DNA of 64,000 nt, taken from Gammaproteobacteria bacterium (GTDB taxonomy: Bacteria > Pseudomonadota > Gammaproteobacteria > UBA6429 > Thiohalophilaceae). The DNA lies in assembly GCA_016194635.1 (NCBI GenBank), contig JACQBC010000003.1:54602-118601 (forward strand), in the 5' to 3' direction. This document shows positions 37,285-50,953 of the stretch, piece by piece. Positions within the stretch are counted from its first letter, which is position 1. Each line of letters begins with the position of its first letter. The position numbers were made by a program, and so were the translations under genes. The notes under the pieces were generated by a model, which saw nothing but the letters and a program-made list of their open reading frames with translations, searched no databases and had not been told where the DNA came from.

Positions 37285-38244
37285 ATGAATCTAAATTTTC
37301 TGGAATTTGAGCAACCCATTGCCGAGCTTGAGTCCAAGATCGAGGAGTTGCGTTATGTGGGTAACGATAATGAGATCAACATCAGCGAAGAGATCGCGCG
37401 CTTACAGGGTAAAAGCCGTGATTTGACCAAATCCATATTTTCCAATCTCAAGGCCGCGCAGATCGCGCAATTGGCGCGCCATCCGCAACGCCCGTATTTT
37501 TTGGATTACGTGCAACGGGTGTTCACCGATTTTGAAGAACTGCACGGTGATCGCGCCTACGCCGATGATAAGGCGATTGTCGGTGGACTGGCGCGCTTGG
37601 ACGGCCGGCCGGTGCTGTTAATCGGCCACCAAAAAGGCCGCGATACCAAGGAAAAAGTGGCGCGCAACTTTGGCATGCCACGTCCCGAAGGGTATCGCAA
37701 GGCGCTGCGTCTATTACACATGGCGGAAAAATTCAAGCTACCGGTATTGACGTTCATCGATACCCCCGGCGCTTATCCCGGTGTGGGCGCGGAAGAACGC
37801 GGCCAAAGCGAAGCGATTGCCCGCAATTTGTTTGAAATGGCTAAGTTACGTGTGCCGATCATCAGTACCGTGATTGGCGAGGGCGGCTCAGGCGGCGCGC
37901 TGGCAATTGGTGTATGTGATCGGTTGTTAATGCTGGAATACAGCACTTATTCGGTGATTTCTCCTGAAGGTTGTGCCTCGATTTTGTGGCGCAGCGCGGA
38001 TAAAGCCGCCGAGGCTGCCGAGGCCATGGGACTTACCGCAGCGCGACTCAAAGAACTGGGTCTGGTCGATACCATTGTCGATGAACCCTTGGGCGGCGCG
38101 CACCGCGATATCGATGCGATCACTGAGAGTGTCAAGGCGGCGCTGGTGGAAACACTGGATTACTTAGAGGTGTTTGCCCTGGATAAACTGCTTGAGGCGC
38201 GTTATTCCCGTTTGATGAGTTTTGGCCACTATACAGAATCGTAA
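37285..38244 (+). CDS. accA: acetyl-CoA carboxylase carboxyltransferase subunit alpha
   Basis: Alpha half of the carboxyltransferase that transfers CO2 from carboxybiotin to acetyl-CoA, the committed step of fatty acid synthesis; partner AccD is not in the window. 319 residues, identical to the E. coli length. [20 protein letters not shown] is the family N terminus; [40 protein letters not shown] and [20 protein letters not shown] are crotonase-fold signature segments. A gap of 74 bases from dnaE contains AT-rich sequence that may hold an internal promoter. Confidence 0.97.
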   Translation: MNLNFLEFEQPIAELESKIEELRYVGNDNEINISEEIARLQGKSRDLTKSIFSNLKAAQIAQLARHPQRPYFLDYVQRVFTDFEELHGDRAYADDKAIVGGLARLDGRPVLLIGHQKGRDTKEKVARNFGMPRPEGYRKALRLLHMAEKFKLPVLTFIDTPGAYPGVGAEERGQSEAIARNLFEMAKLRVPIISTVIGEGGSGGALAIGVCDRLLMLEYSTYSVISPEGCASILWRSADKAAEAAEAMGLTAARLKELGLVDTIVDEPLGGAHRDIDAITESVKAALVETLDYLEVFALDKLLEARYSRLMSFGHYTES

Positions 38245-38260
38245 CGAGTATTAAACCCCG

Positions 38261-39616
38261 ATGTCGTTTAGTGCGGCGGCGTTGCTCATTCAATTGCGGC
38301 GGTTGCCCGCGCCGCGACGTTACTGGGTGGCGTTTAGCGGCGGGCTGGATTCACACGTCTTGCTGCATGCGCTGAGCGAATTGCGTCCGCAATTGCCCGC
38401 GCCGGTGCTCGCCGTGCACGTGCATCATGGCTTGCAAGCCCAGGCGGAAGAATGGGTGGTTCATTGCCAGGGGGTGTGCGCGCAATTAAAGATCGAACTG
38501 CAGGTACGGCGGATCAATGCCCAGCCGCGACCGGGCGAGAGTCCCGAAGCCACAGCGCGCGCCGCGCGTTACCAAGTGTTGTCGGAACTGCTGTTAACGG
38601 ATGATCTGCTATTAACCGCGCAGCATCAAAATGATCAAGCCGAGACGTTGTTACTGCAATTATTGCGCGGTGCCGGGGTGAATGGTTTGGCGGCCATGCC
38701 TGTGTATCGCGTGTTGGGGCAAGGATTTCTCGCCCGGCCGCTATTAAATTTTAGCCGTGCCATGTTGCTTGCCTATGCGCTGCAGCACCATCTGTGCTGG
38801 GTAGAGGATCCCAGTAATGCGGATTTAAATTTCGACCGCAATTTTATTCGCTATCAGATCCTGCCGTTGCTACACACGCACTGGCCTAAGTGCGCCATCA
38901 CGCTGGCCCGTGCCGCCGCGCAGCAAGCCGATGCCATGCGGCTATTGCATGATTTAGCTGCCATGGATTGGGCCTTGGTACAAGCCGAAGCGTCGTTGTG
39001 TATCGTGCTAAGCAAGCTGCGGGGCTTAACGGCGCCGCGGCAGCGCAATCTGTTACGTTATTGGATCAAAGAGATCAATCGATTACCCTTACCGGATCAT
39101 CGTCGTCTGGCACGGATTATCGATGAACTGCTGCCCGCGCGGCCCGACGCCAATCCCGCGGTCATCTGCGCAGGAACAGAGGTGCGGCGGTATCGGGATC
39201 GCCTGTATGCCTTGCCGCCGCGTGTCAGCGTGCCGGCCGGTTGGTCGCGCGGTTGGGATTTGGTCCAAGCACTACCATTACCCGATGGTATAACGTACCT
39301 ACAAGCGCAGCCGGTTCAGGGGCAAGGCTTGCGGCACACGTGTGTGGCGGCGGGGGTCGAGATCCGATATCGTCACGGAGGTGAAGCTTTGCAGTTACCA
39401 GGGCGTCGCCATCACCACGCTTTAAAAAAATTACTGCAGCAATGGGGAGTACCCCCATGGCAGCGGGATTGTATTCCCTTGGTGTATATTCAGGATCAAT
39501 TGGCGCAGGTGGTGGGGTACTGCGTGACCGCCGCGTTTGCCGCGCACCGGGAGGAGGCCGGGATCGTGATTACGCAGGTCCATCCCGCCTCCGCCAACGA
39601 GGAGCAGGTATTGTAA
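38261..39616 (+). CDS. tilS: tRNA(Ile)-lysidine synthetase
   Basis: ATP-dependent enzyme that converts C34 of the CAU-anticodon isoleucine tRNA to lysidine, switching its identity from Met to Ile. PP-loop motif VAFSGGLDSHVLLHAL at about residues 23-38; VHHGLQAQAEEWVVHC; TAQHQNDQAETLLLQLLRG; EDPSNADLNFDRNFIR. 451 residues including the TilS substrate-binding and C-terminal domains. Follows accA by 16 bases, as in E. coli and Pseudomonas. Confidence 0.94.
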   Translation: MSFSAAALLIQLRRLPAPRRYWVAFSGGLDSHVLLHALSELRPQLPAPVLAVHVHHGLQAQAEEWVVHCQGVCAQLKIELQVRRINAQPRPGESPEATARAARYQVLSELLLTDDLLLTAQHQNDQAETLLLQLLRGAGVNGLAAMPVYRVLGQGFLARPLLNFSRAMLLAYALQHHLCWVEDPSNADLNFDRNFIRYQILPLLHTHWPKCAITLARAAAQQADAMRLLHDLAAMDWALVQAEASLCIVLSKLRGLTAPRQRNLLRYWIKEINRLPLPDHRRLARIIDELLPARPDANPAVICAGTEVRRYRDRLYALPPRVSVPAGWSRGWDLVQALPLPDGITYLQAQPVQGQGLRHTCVAAGVEIRYRHGGEALQLPGRRHHHALKKLLQQWGVPPWQRDCIPLVYIQDQLAQVVGYCVTAAFAAHREEAGIVITQVHPASANEEQVL

Positions 39617-39688
39617 GCTGCTTAGCGTTTCAGAACCGCTATTTAATCAGACTCACCTTGCAAGCCTGGATGAAAACAAGGACAATAG

Positions 39689-43619
<3,931 letters not shown>

Positions 43620-43717
43620 TGGTATGTAAATGCTACGGCTAATGATTGTTAGTCAATCACAAGTGGCGATGACACGTCGACAACGGCATTGCCGCGATTG
43701 TTGGACAAAGGAATGAT

Positions 43718-44014
43718 ATGAAACTTCTCATCATCGTTTTAACCGCATTACTGTTGGTGTTGCAGTACGATCTCTGGATCGGTGAGGGTAGTTTATCAGC
43801 GTTGTGGCAGATTCAGCGCGACATCAGCGTGCAACGGATGGAAAATAAGAAATTGCAAACCCGTAACGATACCTTGGCGGCGGAGGTTGATGATCTCAAA
43901 CGGGGTAATGATGCCATTGAAGAACGCGCGCGCAGCGAGTTGGGCATGATTAAACAGAACGAGACCTTCGTGCAAGTGGTTGAGACACCGCCCAAAGCGG
44001 CGAATCCTAAATAA
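43718..44014 (+). CDS. ftsB: cell division protein FtsB
   Basis: Small bitopic membrane protein that joins FtsL and FtsQ in the divisome. 98 residues: one N-terminal membrane helix (LLIIVLTALLLVLQYDLW), then a coiled coil rich in heptads (about 30-75) and the conserved EERARSELGMIKQNETFVQVV segment that contacts FtsQ. The eno-ftsB-ispD order supports the call. Ribosome binding site AAAGGA lies 5 bases before the ATG. Confidence 0.93.
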   Translation: MKLLIIVLTALLLVLQYDLWIGEGSLSALWQIQRDISVQRMENKKLQTRNDTLAAEVDDLKRGNDAIEERARSELGMIKQNETFVQVVETPPKAANPK

Positions 44015-44023
44015 TCCGCGAGT

Positions 44024-44767
44024 ATGGGTCGGATCCCGGCTTCGTATGCTCAGCCCCGTTATTGGGCGATTGTTCCCGCGGCGGGTTATGGCAAGCGCAT
44101 GGAAAGCGATATTCCCAAACAATACCTCGACCTGCTGGGTCAACCTGTCGTGGCCCATAGTTTACAGCGTTTGGCGCAAGTGCCGCATCTGGCGGGGATT
44201 GTCGTGGCCCTGTCCGCGCAGGATACCTATTGGCCGTCGCTGGCTGGACTTGAATTATCCGTACCCGTGCACACCGTGACGGGGGGCGAGCAACGTTGTC
44301 ATTCGGTACAAAACGCGCTGCGATTTTTACAAGTCCATGCCAATGTCACCGATTGGGTGCTGGTGCACGACGCCGCACGCCCTTGTGTGCGTGTGGCGGA
44401 TATGATCTTATTGATTGAAGCGGTGTTGGATTATCCCGCCGGGGGTGTGTTGGCGATGCGGGTGCGCGATACGATGAAACGCAGCGAGGTAAATAACCGC
44501 GTGCTGGCGACAGTGGAACGCAATAATTTATGGCATGCCCTGACACCGCAACTGTTCCCAGTGGGCATATTAACCGAGGCCTTAGAAACCGCCTTGCAAG
44601 CAGGGATTGAAGTCACCGACGAAGCCATGGCGGTGGAATTATTCGGTAAGCAACCGTTATTGGTCGAGGGTGCGTCCGATAATGTCAAAATTACCCGCCA
44701 GGCCGATCTGGCGCTGGCGGCGTTTTATTTACAACAACAAGCGGCAATAAAAAAATATTCGTCATGA
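44024..44767 (+). CDS. ispD: 2-C-methyl-D-erythritol 4-phosphate cytidylyltransferase
   Basis: Third step of the MEP pathway: transfers CMP from CTP to MEP. 247 residues. N-terminal nucleotide-binding motif [52 protein letters not shown]; and [11 protein letters not shown] near the C terminus. Overlaps ispF by 4 bases, and dxr of the same pathway is at 10.8 kb. Confidence 0.96.
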   Translation: MGRIPASYAQPRYWAIVPAAGYGKRMESDIPKQYLDLLGQPVVAHSLQRLAQVPHLAGIVVALSAQDTYWPSLAGLELSVPVHTVTGGEQRCHSVQNALRFLQVHANVTDWVLVHDAARPCVRVADMILLIEAVLDYPAGGVLAMRVRDTMKRSEVNNRVLATVERNNLWHALTPQLFPVGILTEALETALQAGIEVTDEAMAVELFGKQPLLVEGASDNVKITRQADLALAAFYLQQQAAIKKYSS

Positions 44768-45249
44768 CAATTCGCCTCGGTAACGGTTTTGATGTGCATA
44801 AATTTAGCGACAGCACTCCTTTGATCTTGGGTGGTGTTACGATTCCTTATCACCGCGGATTGGCAGCTCATTCGGATGGCGATGTGGTGATTCATGCGAT
44901 CTGCGATGCTATCTTGGGGGCATTGGCCTTGGGCGATATCGGTAAACATTTCCCCGACACGGACGCACGTTATAAAGGGATCGATAGCCGACAACTCTTA
45001 CGCCATGTCACCAGCTTGATGCAGCAACACCAATACCGTATTGGCAATGTGGACGCCACCGTGATCGCGCAGGCCCCTAAATTGGCGCCTCATATTACAC
45101 CGATGCGTACCTGTCTCGCTGCGGATATGCACACCACGATCGACACTGTGAGTATCAAGGCCACGACCACCGAACAACTGGGCTTCACCGGACGTGGTGA
45201 AGGTATCGCGGTTTTCGCAACCGCCTTACTTTTTTTGACAACTGCATAA
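44764..45249 (+). CDS. ispF: 2-C-methyl-D-erythritol 2,4-cyclodiphosphate synthase
   Basis: Trimeric zinc enzyme forming the cyclic diphosphate MEcPP in the MEP pathway. 161 residues. Zinc site residues in GNGFDVHKF (Asp, His) and [34 protein letters not shown]; and the C-terminal [20 protein letters not shown]. Starts within the ispD stop and is followed 6 bases later by truD, as in E. coli. Confidence 0.97.
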   Translation: MTIRLGNGFDVHKFSDSTPLILGGVTIPYHRGLAAHSDGDVVIHAICDAILGALALGDIGKHFPDTDARYKGIDSRQLLRHVTSLMQQHQYRIGNVDATVIAQAPKLAPHITPMRTCLAADMHTTIDTVSIKATTTEQLGFTGRGEGIAVFATALLFLTTA

Positions 45250-45255
45250 GTATCC

Positions 45256-46323
45256 ATGTCCGGCTCGAGCTATTCCTTGGCAGTGCCGTTGGCCCATGGC
45301 ACGCCTCCCCTCCGCGCTGTATTTAAACAATCCCCGTTGGATTTTCAAGTCGAGGAGTGTTTACCGTTTGAACCCACGGGGCAGGGCGAACATTACTTGT
45401 TACAGATCCGTAAACGCGGATTAAACACCCAGGACGTGGTCCGTAAAATCGCGCGTTGCGCACGGCTCAGCGAGCGCTGGGTGAGTTTTGCGGGCCTCAA
45501 AGACAAACAGGCGGTTACGACCCAGTGGTTTAGTGTGCAGCTGCCGATCAAGTCCAGCACCGATTGGGCAGCGCTAAACAGTGCGGATATCGACGTGGTC
45601 CAGGCCATACGGCATGATCGAAAATTACGCCGGGGTGCGGTGGCCAGTAATCGGTTTGATATTACCTTGCGTGACGTGGTGGGCGATGCGGAAGCGCTCA
45701 TTGCAAGATTACAGCAGATTACGGCGCAGGGCGTACCCAATTATTATGGCCCACAGCGCTTTGGTCGTAATGCGCAAAATCTCTCGCAAGCAGAATCGTT
45801 GTTTGCCGGTACGATAAACCCCTCGCGGTTTGAACGCGGCATGTATCTATCCGCCGCGCGCGCCTGGTTGTTTAACCAAGTCTTGGCCCATCGTGTCGCG
45901 CACCACACGTGGAATCACCCCCTTCCTGGCGATGTGTTTTGGTTGCAAGGCACCAAACGTTTTTTTAGCAACGAGGCCATCACCGACGTCATACAGCAAC
46001 GCCTGGCCGCATTGGATATCCATCCTACCGGACCCTTATGGGGGCAGGGAGAGTTGCCGACCCAACACCAGGCACGCGCCATGGAAGTGGCCCTGATGAA
46101 TAATTTCAGCGGGTTGGCGAAGGGTTTAGAAGCTTTTGGTTTGCAACAGGATCGCCGCCCATTGCGTGTCGTACCCTTGAATCTGCACCATAGTAGCGAT
46201 GAATCGATGCAATTGTTGCGGCTGCAATTTGAATTGCCGGCCGGGGCCTATGCCACGGGCGTGCTGCGCGAATTGGCGGTTATCGATGCTGTGATGCCGG
46301 AGACTGCGAGCGAAGATAGTTAA
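45256..46323 (+). CDS. truD: tRNA pseudouridine(13) synthase
   Basis: Forms pseudouridine at position 13 of tRNA(Glu). 355 residues. FKQSPLDFQVEECLPFEPTG at the N terminus, the catalytic-Asp motif FAGLKDKQAVTTQWFSV (about residues 78-94), LRRGAVASNRFDITLRDV, VPNYYGPQRFGRN and the TruD insertion domain. Ends ELPAGAYATGVLRELA. Positioned between ispF and surE as in E. coli, although an Smr gene on the opposite strand intervenes before surE. Confidence 0.95.
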   Translation: MSGSSYSLAVPLAHGTPPLRAVFKQSPLDFQVEECLPFEPTGQGEHYLLQIRKRGLNTQDVVRKIARCARLSERWVSFAGLKDKQAVTTQWFSVQLPIKSSTDWAALNSADIDVVQAIRHDRKLRRGAVASNRFDITLRDVVGDAEALIARLQQITAQGVPNYYGPQRFGRNAQNLSQAESLFAGTINPSRFERGMYLSAARAWLFNQVLAHRVAHHTWNHPLPGDVFWLQGTKRFFSNEAITDVIQQRLAALDIHPTGPLWGQGELPTQHQARAMEVALMNNFSGLAKGLEAFGLQQDRRPLRVVPLNLHHSSDESMQLLRLQFELPAGAYATGVLRELAVIDAVMPETASEDS

Positions 46324-46327
46324 GTCT

Positions 46328-46873
46328 TTAGGGCGTCTTCCTCCGCCGCAGCAACACGTATAACGCCCCCGTCCCGCCGTCATTTGGCCGGGCCGAGCAA
46401 AAACCCAAGACCTCATCACGTTGTTGCAGCCAATGATTCACCAAGCCTTTCAACACCGGGTGTTTGTTGAATGAACTCAGCCCCTTGCCGTGGATGATCC
46501 GCACACAGCGTTGCTGTAACGCGACGCACTCGGTGAGAAAACCGCTGATGGCGGTGCGCGCTTGTTCACGGTTAAGTCGGTGTAAATCCAGCTCGGCATC
46601 GATACGCAGTTGGCCACGGCGTAATTTACGCAATAAGATCGGTTGCACGCCGTCGCGCGCAAAAATCAGCTCGTCGCCGGTCTGTAGATCTGGATCCAAC
46701 GGATCCGACAGCGATGCGTGCAATACCTGGTGATCGTCGCGTTGACGTTGTTTGGGGATCGGTGTTACACGCCGCTTACTGGGTTTAATCCGATCCTGCG
46801 GTAACGGCCGCGTACCTGCCACGGCTTGTCGAAACAGTGCACGGTCCGCGTCATTGAGGGGTTTTTTTGCCAT
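46328..46873 (-). CDS. Smr-domain protein (putative endonuclease)
   Basis: 181 residues. The N-terminal half is charged and flexible; the C-terminal half (about 95-181) is an Smr domain with ELDLHRLNREQARTAI, VRIIHGKGLSS and the closing GGTGALYVLLRRR. Smr proteins cleave nucleic acid; the SmrB branch cuts mRNA at collided ribosomes, and the length (183 in E. coli SmrB) fits, but SmrA versus SmrB cannot be separated here. Convergent with truD with 4 bases between stops, and divergent from surE. Confidence 0.85.
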   Translation of the reverse strand: MAKKPLNDADRALFRQAVAGTRPLPQDRIKPSKRRVTPIPKQRQRDDHQVLHASLSDPLDPDLQTGDELIFARDGVQPILLRKLRRGQLRIDAELDLHRLNREQARTAISGFLTECVALQQRCVRIIHGKGLSSFNKHPVLKGLVNHWLQQRDEVLGFCSARPNDGGTGALYVLLRRRKTP

Positions 46874-46952
46874 GGTTGCGTATATTCAGCCGGTGTGAAT
46901 AACGGCGAATTCCAGTATAGTACGCAGTAGCGGTAGAAAATTAAAGGCTGAC

Positions 46953-47702
46953 ATGCACATCTTGCTTAGTAATGATGATGGTTACGAGGCCCCCGGTATT
47001 ATCTGTCTTGCCCAGCGCTTGAGCAGTATCGCCCGGCTGACCGTGGTGGCCCCCGACCGGAATCGCAGTGGCGCCAGTAACTCCCTGACCTTAGAACAAC
47101 CGATTCGCGCCCATACCCTACCCAATGGCGTGATCCGCGTCGATGGTACCCCGACCGACTGTGTACACTTGGCCATTACGGGGTTGTTGTCCAGTGAACC
47201 GGACATGGTGGTTTCCGGGATCAATACCGGGGCCAACCTCGGGGATGACGTAATTTATTCCGGTACGGTGGCGGCCGCGATGGAAGGACGGTTTTTAGGG
47301 TTACCGGCGATTGCCGTGTCCCTGCTGGGACATACCCCGATACACTATGACACCGCCGCCGAAGTGGTGGTCCGTTTGATTGAACGTTTAATGTTGTCCC
47401 CCTTACCCATTGATACGATTCTCAACGTCAATGTACCCGACCGGCCCTACGCACACTTGGCGGGGCTCCAAACCACCCGCTTGGGACACCGCCACAAGGC
47501 TGAACCGGTGGTCAAGGCCAAGGATCCGCGCGGACGCGATATTTACTGGGTCGGCCAGGCGGGAGAAGAGGCCGATGCGGGTGTGGGAACCGATTTTTAT
47601 GCGGTGCGTAACGGGTTTGTATCGGTAACGCCGCTGCAAGTGGATTTAACCCGGTATGCCGCGATGCAAGAGGTACAAACCTGGCTGGCCGGGATTAGCT
47701 GA
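46953..47702 (+). CDS. surE: 5'/3'-nucleotidase SurE
   Basis: Metal-dependent survival phosphatase acting on nucleoside monophosphates and short polyphosphate. 249 residues. [16 protein letters not shown] holds the metal-binding DD pair; [28 protein letters not shown] and [19 protein letters not shown] are family signatures. Begins the surE-pcm-nlpD-rpoS stress/stationary-phase block, and its stop overlaps pcm (TGATG). Confidence 0.96.
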   Translation: MHILLSNDDGYEAPGIICLAQRLSSIARLTVVAPDRNRSGASNSLTLEQPIRAHTLPNGVIRVDGTPTDCVHLAITGLLSSEPDMVVSGINTGANLGDDVIYSGTVAAAMEGRFLGLPAIAVSLLGHTPIHYDTAAEVVVRLIERLMLSPLPIDTILNVNVPDRPYAHLAGLQTTRLGHRHKAEPVVKAKDPRGRDIYWVGQAGEEADAGVGTDFYAVRNGFVSVTPLQVDLTRYAAMQEVQTWLAGIS

Positions 47703-48361
47703 TGTTGATCGATACGCAAGGCATTGGTATGACATCCCAGCGCACCCGCGATCGTTTAATTACCCGTCTGCGTGAAGGCGGGATCAGCAACGAACGGGTG
47801 CTGGAGGTAATACGTTTGATACCCCGGCACCTGTTCATGGATGAGGCGATGGCCAGCCGTGCTTATGAAGACACGGCGTTGCCCATTGGTTACGGCCAAA
47901 CGATTTCGCAGCCGTATATTGTGGCGCGCATGACCGAAGCGGTGTTACACCCGCCCACACCAGCGCGCGTCTTGGAAATCGGCACGGGCTCGGGATATCA
48001 AACCGCGGTACTGGCGCAGTTAGTGGAACAGGTATTTAGCGTGGAGCGGGTTGGGGCCTTATTGAGCCAAGCCCGGCAACGGCTGAGCCACTTGCAACTA
48101 CGCAACATTCAATTCCGCTTGGGGGATGGACACGAGGGCTGGGAAAAACACGCCCCGTTTGACGCCATCCTTGTCACGGCGGCACCCGAGGAGACACCCG
48201 TGGGGCTCCTCCAGCAATTAGTGGAAGGTGGGAAAATGGTTATTCCGGTGGGGAAAAGCCAACAACAGCGACTGCAAGTGATCACCCGTCAAGCGCAGGA
48301 CTATACCTACCAGTCATTGGACTGGGTGAGCTTTGTTCCGCTCGTCAAGGGCATGGGGTAG
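47702..48361 (+). CDS. pcm: protein-L-isoaspartate O-methyltransferase
   Basis: SAM-dependent repair enzyme that methylates isoaspartyl residues in aged proteins. 219 residues. Conserved [38 protein letters not shown], the SAM-binding loop [19 protein letters not shown] and the C-terminal [11 protein letters not shown]. Start at 47702 overlaps surE by one base; an internal ATG at 47729 ([10 protein letters not shown]) is a plausible alternative. Its end is just before nlpD. Confidence 0.95.
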   Translation: MLIDTQGIGMTSQRTRDRLITRLREGGISNERVLEVIRLIPRHLFMDEAMASRAYEDTALPIGYGQTISQPYIVARMTEAVLHPPTPARVLEIGTGSGYQTAVLAQLVEQVFSVERVGALLSQARQRLSHLQLRNIQFRLGDGHEGWEKHAPFDAILVTAAPEETPVGLLQQLVEGGKMVIPVGKSQQQRLQVITRQAQDYTYQSLDWVSFVPLVKGMG

Positions 48362-48371
48362 TCATCGCCCG

Positions 48372-49148
48372 ATGACAACATTGCGTTTGACGCTGATCCG
48401 CGCATGCTTGGTATACCTTGTGGCGATCAACGGCGGGTGTGCCCAGGGCAGCAATCCGTACAGTTACGGTTATTATTCCGGTAAAACACTGACCAAAACC
48501 CCTACGGCGAGTGAGTTTCATACCGTTGCGAAAGGTGAAACCCTGTATTCCATCGCCTTTGTGTACGGACAAGACGTGCGTGACGTGGCCGCGTGGAACG
48601 GTCTACGCGCACCGTACACAATTTATCCCAAACAACAATTACGCGTGCTAGCCCCACGCAAACCCCGTCAAGCTATAAGCACCACTAGTACCCCTGCCGC
48701 CGCGATAACACCGCGTGTGACCGTCACCCGCAGCCCCGCGACCCCAGGATCACGCGGTGACACAGATGACACAAAAATCAGTTGGCAATGGCCGACGAAT
48801 GGTAAGATAATCGCTACCTATTCTGCAGCCGATGCGGGGAAAAAGGGCGTGGATATTACCGGGCAGAATGGACAACCCGTTTATGCGGCGGCGGATGGAC
48901 GCGTAGTGTACAGCGGCGATGGTCTGCGTGGTTATGGCAAGCTGGTAATCATCAAGCACAACGAGACCTTTTACAGCGCTTACGCCCATAATGCGAAGTT
49001 GCGCATACTGGAGGAGCAACCGGTAAAGAAAGGTCAGCAGATTGCCGATATGGGTAGCAGCGGTACCGATAAGGTAATGCTGCACTTTGAAGTACGTCGT
49101 GATGGGAAACCGGTTGATCCGATGTTGTACCTGCCTAAACGACGTTGA
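48372..49148 (+). CDS. nlpD: outer-membrane lipoprotein NlpD, amidase activator
   Basis: LytM-domain activator of the septal amidase AmiC. Start MTTLRLTLIRACLVYLVAIN precedes a lipobox-like GGC at about residues 20-22, so it is a lipoprotein with a slightly atypical lipobox. A LysM domain follows (FHTVAKGETLYSIAFVYGQD). The C-terminal M23 domain (KKGVDITGQNGQPVYAAADG, YAHNAKLRI, VMLHFEVRRDGKPVDPMLYL) lacks the first His of the zinc site (VD instead of HxxxD), as in NlpD, so it is an activator rather than an enzyme. 258 residues. In relatives the main rpoS promoter lies within nlpD. Confidence 0.93.
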   Translation: MTTLRLTLIRACLVYLVAINGGCAQGSNPYSYGYYSGKTLTKTPTASEFHTVAKGETLYSIAFVYGQDVRDVAAWNGLRAPYTIYPKQQLRVLAPRKPRQAISTTSTPAAAITPRVTVTRSPATPGSRGDTDDTKISWQWPTNGKIIATYSAADAGKKGVDITGQNGQPVYAAADGRVVYSGDGLRGYGKLVIIKHNETFYSAYAHNAKLRILEEQPVKKGQQIADMGSSGTDKVMLHFEVRRDGKPVDPMLYLPKRR

Positions 49149-49172
49149 GACCGAGCAGGTGGATGAGAAGTT

Positions 49173-50195
49173 ATGCGGGAACAAGGCGAACGCAGCGAAA
49201 CAGAGTTTGAAGAAGTGACCGAGCTGCAAGAAAATGACGAAGTAACCGCCGAGGTGGAAGAAGTCGCCGAAGGCGAGTTGGTCGAACTTGAAGCCGAAGC
49301 CAGTGAAGAGGTTGTCGAGCCCGAGAGTGCCGATGTTTTTCAACCCGGTGAGATCCCCGACGGGCAGCTTGACGCTACCCGTATCTATTTGAGTGAAATT
49401 GGTTATTCCCCGCTGTTAACCGCCCAAGAAGAAGTCTATTACTCGCGCCTATCCTTGCAAGGTGTCGAGTCCGGGCGTAAAAAAATGATCGAAAGCAATC
49501 TGCGCCTGGTGGTTAAAATCGCGCGGCGTTATTTGAATCGTGGTTTGGCACTGCTTGACTTGATCGAAGAGGGTAACCTCGGTCTGATCCGCGCGGTGGA
49601 AAAATTCGACCCCGAGCGCGGGTTTCGTTTTTCTACTTATGCCACCTGGTGGATCCGTCAGACCATCGAACGCGCCATCATGAATCAAACCCGTACGATC
49701 CGTTTACCGATCCATGTGGTCAAAGAAATCAATATTTACTTGCGTGCAGCGCGGCACTTGGCCCAGACTCAGGACCATGAACCCAGCCCGGAAGAAATCG
49801 CTGAAAAACTCGATAAACCCATCGAAGACGTTAAGCGGATGCTGGGTTTAAATGAACGCATCACGTCGGTCGACAGTCCCTTGGGCCGTGATGCCGACAA
49901 CTCCGTACTGGATGCGATTCCCGACGAGAATAATGTCGACCCAGTGTTATTACTGCAAGACGATGATGTGCGTGGCAATATCGAACAGTGGTTGGCGCAG
50001 CTCAGCGACAAACAGCGCGAAGTGGTGGAACGGCGTTTTGGTCTCAATGGCCACGATGTTTCAACCTTGGAAGAAGTCGGTAACAGTATCGGTGTGACCC
50101 GCGAACGGGTGCGCCAGATTCAAATCGAAGCGCTGCGCAAATTGCGCGAAATCCTCGAAAAAGAAGGCTATTCGGGTGATGCGTTGTTGCGCTGA
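49173..50195 (+). CDS. rpoS: RNA polymerase sigma factor RpoS (sigma-38)
   Basis: Stationary-phase and general stress sigma factor. 340 residues. A strongly acidic N terminus (about 1-55), then [20 protein letters not shown] (region 1.2), [20 protein letters not shown] and [20 protein letters not shown] (2.1-2.2), [19 protein letters not shown] (2.3-2.4), regions 3, and region 4.2 [28 protein letters not shown] distinguishes RpoS from RpoD. Closes the surE-pcm-nlpD-rpoS block; a long inverted repeat begins 11 bases after its stop. Confidence 0.96.
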   Translation: MREQGERSETEFEEVTELQENDEVTAEVEEVAEGELVELEAEASEEVVEPESADVFQPGEIPDGQLDATRIYLSEIGYSPLLTAQEEVYYSRLSLQGVESGRKKMIESNLRLVVKIARRYLNRGLALLDLIEEGNLGLIRAVEKFDPERGFRFSTYATWWIRQTIERAIMNQTRTIRLPIHVVKEINIYLRAARHLAQTQDHEPSPEEIAEKLDKPIEDVKRMLGLNERITSVDSPLGRDADNSVLDAIPDENNVDPVLLLQDDDVRGNIEQWLAQLSDKQREVVERRFGLNGHDVSTLEEVGNSIGVTRERVRQIQIEALRKLREILEKEGYSGDALLR

Positions 50196-50205
50196 AGTCT
50201 GGGAC

Positions 50206-50336
50206 GGTGCTGCGGGAATGAAGGGGGGGTAACGCGTGGATGTGACACGCATCAATACATCCCTGTAGCTCGGGGGCGACATCCCTGTCGCCCACGGTCA
50301 CATCCACGCGTTACCCCCCTTCATTCCCGCAGCACC
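50206..50336. repeat. long near-perfect inverted repeat downstream of rpoS (MITE- or REP-like)
   Basis: Left arm 50206-50245 and right arm 50298-50336 are complementary over 39 bases except that the left arm has seven G where the right has six C. The 52-base centre contains its own hairpin, GGGCGAC-ATCCCT-GTCGCCC (about 50274-50294), and CATCCCTGT occurs twice. No U-run follows, so it is not a simple terminator, though as RNA it would block transcription from both sides. It sits between rpoS and the convergent DUF498 gene. Confidence 0.8.
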
Positions 50337-50459
50337 GGCGCGTATTGCAAATTAACACCAACTCTACTGCACTTCAGATCCGCTGTAAGTCCTATCTCAG
50401 CGTTACCCGATATCAAACTAAAGTACCAAGGGCTATACATCCGACCTACGTCACAGCCT

Positions 50460-50852
50460 TCAGATCATAAAGATGGCTGCAACCACCCGTCGGCCCTCGG
50501 CGACCAAGATGTTAAAGGTTCGGCACGCGGCGCCGGTATCCATCACTTCAATTCCCACCCCTGTGTTGGCAAGTAATACCGAGTCGGGAAAGCGCAAGGT
50601 TTCTCCCGTGCCCAATAGAATTACCTCCGGTTGCAACGCTAGCACCGTGGTGAGGTGTTCAGTCTGGAGTTCATCGAGGTGTTGGGGGGGCCAGGTTTGG
50701 ATTAAATCATCGCTGCTGATGATCACACTGTGGGTTAGGGTGAGGGTTCCGTCGGTTGTTGCGGAGGGGGGTTGCCCCACGCGGACCCGTACTTGGCCTG
50801 GCGCATAACCGATGATGCTGTATCCCTGGGTATTTTCACGTGAAAATTTCAT
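50460..50852 (-). CDS. Mth938-like (DUF498) domain protein
   Basis: 130 residues forming one DUF498/Mth938 domain: SIIGYAPGQVRVRVG, TWPPQHLDELQTEHLTTVL, ALQPEVILLGTGETLRFPD, and the signature GIEVMDTGAACRTFNILVAE followed by GRRVVAAIFM. The family is widespread and of unknown biochemical function; eukaryotic members assist respiratory complex I assembly. Cytoplasmic. Divergent from alaC (101-base gap) and separated from rpoS by the inverted repeat plus about 120 bases with no gene. Confidence 0.88.
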   Translation of the reverse strand: MKFSRENTQGYSIIGYAPGQVRVRVGQPPSATTDGTLTLTHSVIISSDDLIQTWPPQHLDELQTEHLTTVLALQPEVILLGTGETLRFPDSVLLANTGVGIEVMDTGAACRTFNILVAEGRRVVAAIFMI

Positions 50853-50953
50853 GATGGATTGACGAGTGTGAAGGTTCTGGTTAATGTTACCAGCTTTCTG
50901 CTCCCGGGTAGTAGGGGCGGTAGTACGCTGAATTCCAACAACGTGGTTGCCAA

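Noticed and set aside
43643..43659. TGATTG/CAATCA hairpin after eno considered as terminator
   Set aside because: Six A+T-rich base pairs with a 5-base loop and no U-run; too weak.
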